Virus record (IMG/VR): IMGVR_UViG_3300026512_000009
Location: 1-64,000 of that record
DNA length: 64,000 nt
Source: a virus
Reading direction: 5' to 3' (one strand)
Shown here: positions 1 to 6,472 of the stretch, in pieces
Layout: every line of letters starts with the position of its first letter
How positions within the stretch are numbered: position 1 is the stretch's first letter
Translations under genes and position numbers: made by a program
The notes under the pieces: generated by a model
What the model was told of the DNA's origin: nothing
What the model saw: the letters and a program-made list of their open reading frames with translations, nothing else
The model's database searches: none

Positions 1-16
1 CTTCAGTACTAATACT
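1..16. repeat. Left copy of 16-bp terminal overlap
   Basis: The first 16 bases, CTTCAGTACTAATACT, are identical to bases 63985-64000. An exact match at both edges of the window is best explained by a circular or circularly permuted genome of about 63,984 bp read past its start. A short direct terminal repeat, or an uncollapsed assembly overlap, would look the same. Confidence 0.7.
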
Positions 17-88
17 TTCATAGGTTCTTAATGACTTAACTATTAAGTCTATATAAGTACTCTAATGAATACTTATATAATATTAATA

Positions 89-134
<46 letters not shown>

Positions 135-140
135 GTGTTA

Positions 141-171
141 TACATACATACATACATACATACATACATAC
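141..171. repeat. (TACA)n microsatellite, about 8 units
   Basis: A tandem tetranucleotide TACA run sits 14 bases after the TA tract. Related TATATG-type runs occur in the leaders of the genes starting at 1867 and 2344, so the tract resembles an expanded version of a sequence this phage places in early leaders. Confidence 0.9.
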
Positions 172-172
172 T

Positions 173-195
173 AAGAATACACTTTTTATATTCTT
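173..195 (-). other. Companion hairpin next to hairpin E1
   Basis: AAGAATA and TATTCTT form a 7-bp stem with a 9-base loop. It directly follows hairpin E1 (197-222) in the minus-strand direction, as companion hairpins do beside E2, E3 and E4. Confidence 0.5.
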
Positions 196-196
196 C

Positions 197-222
197 TATA
201 AACCTACCTTAATAGGCTTATA
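197..222 (-). other. Early intergenic hairpin E1 (TTAAGG loop)
   Basis: Read on the minus strand, a 10-bp stem with one G-T pair encloses the loop TTAAGG. It lies about 35 bases after the stop codon of the gene ending at 257 and upstream of the RNA polymerase gene if the map is circular. Its closing bases CCTA/TAGG differ from CACA/TGTG in E2 and E3 while pairing is kept, which is compensatory change. No U-run follows on either strand, so it is not a standard intrinsic terminator. Confidence 0.6.
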
Positions 223-225
223 AAA

Positions 226-255
226 GAAGAAGAAGAAGAAGAAGAAGAAGAAGAA
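226..255. repeat. (GAA)n microsatellite, 10 units
   Basis: Ten GAA triplets lie directly against the stop codon of the minus-strand gene that ends at 257. On the mRNA strand this is a TTC run. A length change would not alter the protein, but a mutated stop codon would extend it into the repeat. Confidence 0.9.
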
Positions 256-256
256 A

Positions 257-1507
257 TTACACTTGAACTTCCCAAGCATAATCAGTATCTAAATAAACAC
301 CTCTTTCTCTAGTTGTTACAGTAGAATAGTCAGCTTCCCAAGATCCTGAAAATCTTAAATCCCAAAGATCTAAATCGATAGGGTAAACTTCTCCTATAGA
401 CTTACCTTTGAAATCTTTTCTTAGTTCTGGAGACCACCCATAGCTACTGTTACCAATAGCTATTTTATACCCTCTATCAAGAAGAGTAGAGAATACTTCT
501 CTTACTCTTTCTTTTTGAGAAGCATAATCTCTTCTAGATTCAATAGAGTCAAATACAATACAACCTTTTCTACTATCAATCCACATAAGAGATTGAAAAA
601 CTACAAGACCTTTATTATCAACTAATGCCCATACAGTAGCATTTTCATTAATAATTGAAAACTCCATAGCAGTTTCTCCAGCATCATCTAGTCTCTGACA
701 ACAATTAGAGTGTAGTTCTTCTCCACACACTAACATTTCTCTAGCTGTCAGTTCTCTAAAAGTATAAGAACCTACTTTAAAAGGTTCTATTTTTAGAGAT
801 TTAACTGAGTCTTTAAAATTGTCAATAATAGTTTCATAAGAAGCTACATCGTCTTTAATAACTCTAAAATCTAAATGGCTTCTTAAAGAAGTATCTTTAG
901 TTATTTCTCTTAGACATCTTTTACCTCTAAGCACTCTCTTACTGTTAGAATGGTATTTAGACTCCATCTCTAATACCGGTTCAATATTAAATATATCAAC
1001 ACCTGTTTGAGCTAGAAATACTTCAAATTCTGTCAGCTCTGTATGTTTAAACACATTAAACTTATTCCAACCTTGAAATATCACATTGATATTCCAATTA
1101 TTTACGATACATCTAACAATAAAAGTAGAGTCAAAATCTATCTTTTTATTATAGATACTGTTTATAATATTTCTAAAGTCTATAGATTTTAATTTCCCAC
1201 CTCTAAGATGTTTTTTAAAATCTTTATACGGAGAAAATAAGTAGAAAAACTCATTACTTCTATCTTCACTATACTCTGCATAATCTATATAATCTACCCA
1301 TGAACTAGCATCATTTACCCATGCCCATTGAAGATGATTAGGTAACGCTTGAGCAAATTTAAAATCTGGTATCTCGTTAAACCAAAAGTCTTTTCTATAT
1401 TGCCAATTATTTAAAATAAATAATCGTCTTTTAACAGATAGCTTTTCTAAACGCTCAATGTATTCTTCTATACCGTCTAACGACGTAAATAAACTTAATA
1501 CTTTCAT
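257..1507 (-). CDS. Hypothetical early protein, 416 residues
   Basis: I do not recognise the family. The C-terminal half has a segment beginning EELHSNCCQ around residue 267, followed by alternating short strands and the motif FDSIESRR near residue 320. This loosely resembles the acetyltransferase-like or PcfJ-like accessory proteins of mobile elements, but I cannot support that. It is rich in Trp and aromatic residues, with no signal peptide or membrane segment. It is the last and largest of four small early genes transcribed leftward ahead of the RNA polymerase gene, and paired hairpins (1531-1581 and 173-222) flank it. Early expression and a host-takeover role are inferred from position only. 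Confidence 0.8.
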   Translation of the reverse strand: MKVLSLFTSLDGIEEYIERLEKLSVKRRLFILNNWQYRKDFWFNEIPDFKFAQALPNHLQWAWVNDASSWVDYIDYAEYSEDRSNEFFYLFSPYKDFKKHLRGGKLKSIDFRNIINSIYNKKIDFDSTFIVRCIVNNWNINVIFQGWNKFNVFKHTELTEFEVFLAQTGVDIFNIEPVLEMESKYHSNSKRVLRGKRCLREITKDTSLRSHLDFRVIKDDVASYETIIDNFKDSVKSLKIEPFKVGSYTFRELTAREMLVCGEELHSNCCQRLDDAGETAMEFSIINENATVWALVDNKGLVVFQSLMWIDSRKGCIVFDSIESRRDYASQKERVREVFSTLLDRGYKIAIGNSSYGWSPELRKDFKGKSIGEVYPIDLDLWDLRFSGSWEADYSTVTTRERGVYLDTDYAWEVQV

Positions 1508-1530
1508 CCTATATCCTTTAATGTTGATTT

Positions 1531-1552
1531 TAAGAGTATACTTTTACTCTTA
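1531..1552 (-). other. Companion hairpin next to hairpin E2
   Basis: TAAGAGTA and TACTCTTA form an 8-bp stem with a 6-base loop, immediately 3' of hairpin E2 on the minus strand and about 25 bases before the start codon at 1507. It lies in the 5' leader of that gene. Confidence 0.5.
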
Positions 1553-1581
1553 TAGATACACACCGTAATGTGCATTTATAA
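1550..1581 (-). other. Early intergenic hairpin E2 (TTACGG loop)
   Basis: The minus strand can form a stem of 12 pairs with one mismatch, closed by GCACA/TGTGT around the loop TTACGG. It lies 50 bases after the stop codon of the gene ending at 1631 and upstream of the gene starting at 1507. It belongs to the same family as E1, E3 and E4. Confidence 0.6.
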
Positions 1582-1595
1582 AAGGAGTAGTTTAT

Positions 1596-1611
1596 AGACA
1601 TACTCAGGTCT
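1596..1611 (-). other. Short post-stop hairpin, CTGAGTAT loop
   Basis: AGAC and GTCT flank the loop (minus strand CTGAGTAT), about 20 bases after the stop codon of the gene ending at 1631. Hairpins with nearly the same loop occur after the genes ending at 46559 and 61961. Confidence 0.3.
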
Positions 1612-1630
1612 TAGTGTAGGCAAAGTGTGC

Positions 1631-1867
1631 TTATATTACTATAGTCTCTTGAAGAGGACCGTATTCTAGACCTGTTCTAGCATCTCTTCTAATGAAAGAA
1701 TAAAAGAAACTTTTAACTTCCCATACTCTATGAGTTTTAAAGAATTGTTTACAAAGATCTTCTTTTAACTGACCAAAACTAATGTCCATTAAACCATAAC
1801 CTATAATTGTTTTATTTTCTATATCTATTTCTACTCTATAACTGTTATCTGCTGCTGTTACTATCAT
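1631..1867 (-). CDS. Hypothetical small early protein, 78 residues
   Basis: A small beta-rich protein with no recognised family. Its start is supported by AAAAAGGAAATGTTATG and by a leader resembling that of the neighbouring gene starting at 2344: a TATATATG-type repeat, then AACAAAAAGGAAAT. The shared leader suggests the two genes are regulated alike. Position among the first-transcribed genes suggests a host-interaction role, which is inference. Confidence 0.7.
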   Translation of the reverse strand: MIVTAADNSYRVEIDIENKTIIGYGLMDISFGQLKEDLCKQFFKTHRVWEVKSFFYSFIRRDARTGLEYGPLQETIVI

Positions 1868-1938
1868 AACATTTCCTTTTTGTTAATTTATATATATGTG
1901 TATGTATATATGACTACATGTCATACTTTAAGGTAAAC

Positions 1939-1985
1939 TCTATATTTTATAACTCAAAACCAATTGAGTTCAATAAAGTATAGAG
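1939..1985 (-). other. Long companion hairpin near E3
   Basis: CTCTATA near 1939 pairs with TATAGAG ending at 1985, and an inner stem AACTCAA/TTGAGTT (1951-1957 and 1964-1970) closes a 6-base loop. It stands between E3 and the start codon at 1867, the same order as at the other early intergenic sites. Confidence 0.5.
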
Positions 1986-1997
1986 AACAATACCTCA

Positions 1998-2023
1998 TTT
2001 AAACACACCTTAATGTGCTTAAA
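1998..2023 (-). other. Early intergenic hairpin E3 (TTAAGG loop)
   Basis: A continuous 10-bp stem with one G-T pair encloses TTAAGG on the minus strand. It starts about 25 bases after the stop codon of the gene ending at 2048. Loop and stem length match E1 and E4, while the stem bases differ. Confidence 0.65.
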
Positions 2024-2047
2024 AGAAGCAGAGGAAAACCCTCTAAC

Positions 2048-2344
2048 TTATAATATTACTGCATATAATTTCCATAATAAGAAAAGTGCTAATACTTCCT
2101 GTACTTCCCATCCTTTCACATTTGTAACTTTAAAAAGGTTGTTTTCTAGATCTACCGTAGCTGTATGTATTAACCCTCTTTGTCCTCTCCAAGAGAATAA
2201 GAAATTACCATTTGGTAATATTCTTCTGTCTAGTAATTCCATACCTACTCTAGTTAACACTCCATTAGCTACTACCATTAATTCATTTACATTAATTCCT
2301 AACACACCACACTTCACTGTCACTACATTTACTTGATTTCTCAT
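2048..2344 (-). CDS. Hypothetical small early protein, 98 residues
   Basis: A short, mostly hydrophobic beta-rich protein ending in an Ala/Leu-rich segment. No family recognised. The start is preceded by AAAAAGGAAATACT at good spacing. The 5' leader carries tandem TATATG units (about 2361-2387) and a hairpin of AGAGCAT/ATGCTCT at about 2408-2433. It sits between early hairpins E4 and E3. A 107-codon plus-strand frame over the same bases is a shadow. Confidence 0.65.
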   Translation of the reverse strand: MRNQVNVVTVKCGVLGINVNELMVVANGVLTRVGMELLDRRILPNGNFLFSWRGQRGLIHTATVDLENNLFKVTNVKGWEVQEVLALFLLWKLYAVIL

Positions 2345-2458
2345 AGTATTTCCTTTTTGTTATATATGTATATATGTATATATGTATATTTCTATACCTC
2401 TATACTTAGAGCATAGTCTTGAACCATGCTCTTAACACTTGTCTTACCAAGTTTTAAT

Positions 2459-2476
2459 TAAGGCACTATTGCCTTA
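2459..2476 (-). other. Companion hairpin next to hairpin E4
   Basis: TAAGGCA and TGCCTTA form a perfect 7-bp stem with a 4-base loop, directly abutting E4. It lies in the leader of the gene that starts at 2344. Confidence 0.55.
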
Positions 2477-2502
2477 TATTAACCTACCTTAGTAGATTAA
2501 TA
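2477..2502 (-). other. Early intergenic hairpin E4 (CTAAGG loop)
   Basis: A 10-bp stem with one T-G pair encloses CTAAGG on the minus strand, 20 bases after the stop codon of the gene ending at 2523. It is the most regular member of the E family. Confidence 0.65.
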
Positions 2503-2522
2503 AAAAGCAATTAAGCAGGAGA

Positions 2523-2822
2523 TTACTCTCCTAGTCTTAATATACTATAAGATTTATTTCTAATCATTTCAGCTTTAGTAGCTGCTGGAGCTTTTTTAAA
2601 CTTAGCTCTCATGTCACTAATATAGCTTGCTGGTACATTATCTTTAAACCAGCTTACTACTGCTGCTACTGATCCATCAAATGCTGCTACCAATAACTTC
2701 CAGTTCTCTGCTTTGAACACCCAACTAACTAAATCTAAAGTTAATTCTGCTACTTTTAGAACAAGTTTTAAACCTTGTTTAACTACTACTACTGTCTTTT
2801 TAATGATGTTTGTTTTCATCAT
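2523..2822 (-). CDS. Small early protein, paralogue of the protein at 59725-60099
   Basis: A 99-residue protein whose first 45 residues are hydrophobic or amphipathic (VVVVKQGLKLVLKVAELT and onward). A later segment reads VVSWFKDN, followed by a basic helix with ATKAEMIR. The protein encoded at 59725-60099 has the same order: a hydrophobic start, VVSWFHDE, then TKAAMVRSG. The two are therefore paralogues. Membrane association is likely but no function is known. It is the first minus-strand gene after the divergent region, with AAAGGAG at its start, so it is probably expressed very early. Confidence 0.75.
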   Translation of the reverse strand: MMKTNIIKKTVVVVKQGLKLVLKVAELTLDLVSWVFKAENWKLLVAAFDGSVAAVVSWFKDNVPASYISDMRAKFKKAPAATKAEMIRNKSYSILRLGE

Positions 2823-2859
2823 AGCTCCTTTGAATTTTCCTATAAGGATTGTTATTTAG

Positions 2860-2925
2860 AGGTCTGTACGGGGGGTAACCCACCTTGGCTCCTACCGTCG
2901 CCTCTCTACTGCCCTTATACTAAAA
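2860..2925. other. GC-rich island at the divergence point
   Basis: This stretch is markedly richer in G and C than the rest of the genome and contains GGGGGGTAACCC followed by further G/C runs. It lies between the divergent early and late modules, about 0.9 kb before the terminase genes. Candidate roles are a packaging (cos or pac) site, a replication origin, or a leader RNA structure. Nothing in the sequence decides between them. Confidence 0.3.
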
Positions 2926-2947
2926 TTATTATTTCTCACACGAATTT

Positions 2948-2976
2948 TTGCCTTACTCCTCTCTTCTTGTTATAAT
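2948..2976 (+). promoter_or_regulatory. Candidate sigma70-type promoter for the late module
   Basis: TTGCCT at 2948-2953 and TATAAT at 2971-2976 are separated by 17 bases. The ribosome site AAGGAAGG follows at about 2991-2998, before the ATG at 3002. A similar TATAAT with a weak -35 lies at 23012-23040. Phage RNA polymerase promoters could not be identified by eye, so this may act only early or not at all. Confidence 0.45.
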
Positions 2977-3001
2977 TAGATAAAAAGATAAGGAAGGTAT
3001 A

Positions 3002-3331
3002 ATGGGAACATTAAAGTTAAAGATACAGGTAGAGAATAATAAAGTAGTTAAGAGTACATATAGTACATGGTATAACGTTATAAGAAGTTTATTTCCTAAA
3101 ACTGCTACTACTGCAGAAATAGAGACATATGTATCAGGAGAGAATGCAGGTAAAATAGTTATTACTTATAAAGATGAGAATAATGATGGTACTGTTACTT
3201 CTATTGTTAATGATATTATAGGAGCTACGCATAAAGACGATGATGATAATGATCTTATTAAAGCTATATATGACGATATAAAAGATAAAGAAGATGATAT
3301 AGCAGACTATACAGAAGTAGAGTATGATTAA
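3002..3331 (+). CDS. Hypothetical acidic protein, 109 residues
   Basis: First gene of the plus-strand module. The N-terminal half is beta-rich; the C-terminal third is very acidic, with Asp clusters around residues 78-84. No family recognised. It has a strong ribosome site and its stop overlaps the next start by one base. A small virion or DNA-mimic-like role is possible but unsupported. Confidence 0.7.
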   Translation: MGTLKLKIQVENNKVVKSTYSTWYNVIRSLFPKTATTAEIETYVSGENAGKIVITYKDENNDGTVTSIVNDIIGATHKDDDDNDLIKAIYDDIKDKEDDIADYTEVEYD

Positions 3332-3798
3332 TGGCTTTCTATAAAAGAAAACAATTAGAGTATGAATTAGAGGAAGGTAGAGTATACCTTCTTAAACTCC
3401 ACTTAGATGATAAGACTGTTTACAAGATAGGAATAACATTTAGTGAAAGAGTAGAAGATAGAATGGTGGAGATATTACTTAGCTTTTTTAAAACTTATAG
3501 GTATATACCTAAAACTGTATTGAAGAAGAACATAAAAACTAAAATACCTAGAACTTTTGAAAAACATATACATTATATGCTAAAAGATTATTCTTATACA
3601 TTTAGTAAGAAGTTTAACGGCTACACAGAATTCTTTACAGATATTGATGAGAAAACACTAATCGATTATATGACCAACTTAGATTATAAAGCAGTTTTAG
3701 AAGGTGTAGATCGTATGCCTATTAAAGAATATAATACAGTAAAAGAAGAACTAGATAAAGACAAAGAAAAGTTATTAGATGGTATATTACCATTTTAA
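3331..3798 (+). CDS. GIY-YIG superfamily (T5orf172-like) protein
   Basis: The pattern VYLLKL, then KIGIT, then an Arg-containing helix, and later a Glu-His pair (FEKHIHYML) and GYTEFF matches the layout of the T5orf172/MUG113 branch of GIY-YIG domains. At 155 residues it is essentially a single domain. Family members are predicted nucleases found in phages. It precedes the terminase genes, so it may be a free-standing homing nuclease or a DNA-end processing factor. Active-site identity is inferred from the motif pattern only. Confidence 0.6.
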   Translation: MAFYKRKQLEYELEEGRVYLLKLHLDDKTVYKIGITFSERVEDRMVEILLSFFKTYRYIPKTVLKKNIKTKIPRTFEKHIHYMLKDYSYTFSKKFNGYTEFFTDIDEKTLIDYMTNLDYKAVLEGVDRMPIKEYNTVKEELDKDKEKLLDGILPF

Positions 3799-3807
3799 GG
3801 AGAATTA

Positions 3808-4491
3808 ATGAGTAAATTAACTAAAGAATTATTAACTGAAATAGTACCTAAAAGGATGAAGAATAATATAACAGATGAAGTAGTAGGTACTATTAACCAT
3901 TTAATAGAAGATCCAGACTTTGGAGAACAATTTAAAGAAGAGTTACTTACTTACTCTAACTTATTAGATCATAATCCTAACTGGAATATAAAGAATTATA
4001 TGAATGCTATTAAATTCTATACTCAAGTAAATAACGGTAAAACCATAGTAGATGCTTACTGTACTACTTTTCCTGAAAGATTACAGAGAAGGTTAGATAA
4101 AGGAGAAGCTAAAGCTGATATTACAGGAGAAGCTAGTAGATATAATAAGTCTCAATTAGTTAATAAGATTAGAGAACAAGCATTAGTTCCTGTACATTTA
4201 ACTAATCAACATCTATTACAGAAAATGATAAATGAAGCTGCTAAGTTAGCTACTAGTGCTAAGAGTGAAATGGCTAGAGTTAAAGCTATTGATACTTTAT
4301 TAGGTTACTTAACTCCACCAGAAACAGCTAAAGTAGAAGTAGACATTAAGACAAGTAATGTCAATGCTATAGATGAATTAAGAAAGGCTACTGAAGAATT
4401 AGCTTTACAGCAATTACAAAGTATTAAAGCAGGTAAAGCAGTAAAAGAAATGATAGAGATACCTATATTAGAGGCAGAGTTAGATGAGTGA
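3808..4491 (+). CDS. terS: Terminase small subunit (putative)
   Basis: A 227-residue, mostly helical protein directly before the large terminase and overlapping it by 8 bases. The middle (about 65-150) contains the NNGKTIVDAYCTTFPER segment and a helix-turn-helix-like region. The C-terminus is a long helix suited to oligomerisation or to binding the large subunit. The call rests on size, fold composition and gene order rather than on a diagnostic motif. The ribosome site is AAGGAG. Confidence 0.65.
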   Translation: MSKLTKELLTEIVPKRMKNNITDEVVGTINHLIEDPDFGEQFKEELLTYSNLLDHNPNWNIKNYMNAIKFYTQVNNGKTIVDAYCTTFPERLQRRLDKGEAKADITGEASRYNKSQLVNKIREQALVPVHLTNQHLLQKMINEAAKLATSAKSEMARVKAIDTLLGYLTPPETAKVEVDIKTSNVNAIDELRKATEELALQQLQSIKAGKAVKEMIEIPILEAELDE

Positions 4492-6103
4492 TTTAGCGAT
4501 ACCTTTAGAACAAAGAGTAAATCAAGTAGATTATAAAGCTTTATTCGATAAAATTCCTAGTAAAGAAGCAATGGAGTTTATTAACTTTATTAAATTAGTT
4601 AATGGTAAGAAAGGTGAAGAGAATAAATCTTCAATTATCCACTTAGATATGATAGATACAGTAGTAACTAGTAGAGAAAACTTATTTGTATCTTTTAGAG
4701 GTTCAGCTAAGACTACTGTACTGCATGAGTATATGTTTTTATATATAGCTACTTATGGTAAATTTCCTGGATTTGGAGAAGTAGACGTAGCTATGTACGT
4801 ATCTGATACTATAGATAATGGTGTTAAGTCTATGAGACAGAACTTAGAATACAGATGGTCTGAAAGTCCTTTCTTACAAAAGTACTTACCTAAAGCTAAA
4901 TTTACAGATGTTAGATGGGAATTTGAAAACTTATCAGGTAAAAAGTTCTGTATTAGAGGATTTGGAGCAAGTACAGGAGTTAGAGGATTTAAAGAATACG
5001 GTAAAAGACCTACATGGCTTAGCTTAGATGACCTTATGTCTGATAAGAATGCAGAATCTCCAACTATTGTACAAGATATAGAGAATATCATCTATAAAGC
5101 TGCTAGACAAGCACTAGCTCCTGGTAAAAGAATGATTAACTGGACTGGTACACCTTTTAATAAAAAAGATCCTTTATATAAAGCAGCTAGTGGGACTTCA
5201 TGGACTGTTAAGACTTACCCTATATGTGAAAAGTATCCATGTACTAGAGAAGAATTTGTCGGTGCATGGGAAGACAGATTTAATTATGACTTCGTTAAAA
5301 ATGAATATGAACAGCTTTTAGGTAATGATCAGATATCTGCATTTAACCAAGAACTTATGTTAAGGATTATATCTAACGAAGATAGACTTATTCAGGATGG
5401 AGATATTGTATGGTATGATAGCCTATTAGTTATGAAGAATAAAAGACGATTTAACTTTTATATAACTACAGATTTTGCTACCTCTAAGAAACAGAAAGCT
5501 GATTATAGTGTTATAAGTGTATGGGCTTACAGTAATAACGGGGATTGGTTATGGGTAGACGGTAAAGTCGCTAAACAAGGTATGAGTAGTAATATAGATG
5601 ATTTATTTAGATTTGTAAGTATATATAAACCTTTAAATGTAGGTATAGAGGTTACAGGACAACAAGGGGGTTTTATAGACTGGATACAAGAGAAGATGAT
5701 AGAGAAGAATGTATTCTTTAACTTAGCTAGTGACAATAATAGCAGTAATCCAGGTATAAGACCTGCTACTGATAAGTTAGTCAGATTTAAGACCGTAGAA
5801 CCTTTATTTAAGAATAGGAAGATATGGTTACCTAAAGATAAGAAAAACACTATAGAAATTATGGAAGCTTTAGACGAATTGACTAATGCGTCGAATGAAG
5901 GCTTTAAATCAGCTCATGATGATTTTATAGATACGATATCTATGTTATCTTTAATGAAACCTATAAAACCCACTTTAGATAGTTTTTCAGAAAAAGAAGC
6001 TAACCGGGTAAATTACAATACTCATAGTACTTATGATATGGTATCATACCATGATGATTATATTGAAAAAGCAGAAGAAATTAATGAATACGATGTGTAT
6101 TAA
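4484..6103 (+). CDS. terL: Terminase large subunit
   Basis: The DNA-packaging motor ATPase and headful or cos nuclease, 539 residues. A Walker A variant SFRGSAKTT lies at 70-78. Walker B, WLSLDDL, has acidic residues at 182-183. A coupling-type motif follows in NWTGTPF near 224. The RNase H-like nuclease domain begins with TTDFAT (Asp330) and includes a later acidic HDDFIDT segment near residue 480. Length and order are typical. It is translationally coupled to the preceding small subunit. This is a firm family call; the packaging mechanism is not determined. Confidence 0.95.
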   Translation: MSDLAIPLEQRVNQVDYKALFDKIPSKEAMEFINFIKLVNGKKGEENKSSIIHLDMIDTVVTSRENLFVSFRGSAKTTVLHEYMFLYIATYGKFPGFGEVDVAMYVSDTIDNGVKSMRQNLEYRWSESPFLQKYLPKAKFTDVRWEFENLSGKKFCIRGFGASTGVRGFKEYGKRPTWLSLDDLMSDKNAESPTIVQDIENIIYKAARQALAPGKRMINWTGTPFNKKDPLYKAASGTSWTVKTYPICEKYPCTREEFVGAWEDRFNYDFVKNEYEQLLGNDQISAFNQELMLRIISNEDRLIQDGDIVWYDSLLVMKNKRRFNFYITTDFATSKKQKADYSVISVWAYSNNGDWLWVDGKVAKQGMSSNIDDLFRFVSIYKPLNVGIEVTGQQGGFIDWIQEKMIEKNVFFNLASDNNSSNPGIRPATDKLVRFKTVEPLFKNRKIWLPKDKKNTIEIMEALDELTNASNEGFKSAHDDFIDTISMLSLMKPIKPTLDSFSEKEANRVNYNTHSTYDMVSYHDDYIEKAEEINEYDVY

Positions 6104-6109
6104 TAAAGG

Positions 6110-6472
6110 ATGTATATGAACACTAGAGTTAGTGGTAACGGTATATGGATAAACGACATATTAGTATACACTACTGATGATAATGGCGATCCTACTAATG
6201 TAGAAGTTGTTAGTAATGATATTGACGCTATAGTAAATCGGGTATACTTATGTGATACTACAGAAGACGGTTTTGACGTTACACTACCATCTGGTAGTGA
6301 TTTAGGGAAGTATTTTCTTATTATTGATATAAAAGGTACATTTGAAGATAATCCAGTAAACTTAAAAGGTAATGGTACTACTATCATGGGAGAAGACGAG
6401 GATTTCACATTAGATGTAAATGATCGAGAATATAAAATAATCTATGTAGATGATGATTGGAGGGTAGTGTAA
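6110..6472 (+). CDS. Tail-associated protein, single fibre-adaptor-like domain
   Basis: A 120-residue beta-rich protein. The core pattern (VYLCDTTEDGFDVTLP, a short gap, then GTFEDNPVNLKGNG and a final WRVV) is the domain often found near the base of phage tail fibres and spikes. The same pattern recurs at residues 30-115 of the next protein, so the two are related by duplication. Its stop overlaps the next ATG by one base. Confidence 0.65.
   Translation: MYMNTRVSGNGIWINDILVYTTDDNGDPTNVEVVSNDIDAIVNRVYLCDTTEDGFDVTLPSGSDLGKYFLIIDIKGTFEDNPVNLKGNGTTIMGEDEDFTLDVNDREYKIIYVDDDWRVV

Noticed and set aside
141-171. CRISPR-like repeat
   Set aside because: The repeat is a continuous tetranucleotide run without spacers.
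2013-2336. 107-codon plus-strand frame
   Set aside because: It lies opposite the minus-strand gene at 2048-2344 and covers hairpin E3. It lacks a ribosome site and is composed of low-complexity residues, so it is a shadow.
2775-2975. 66-codon plus-strand frame over the GC-rich island
   Set aside because: It overlaps the start of a minus-strand gene and a non-coding divergent region, has no ribosome site, and reads as Cys/Pro-rich noise.
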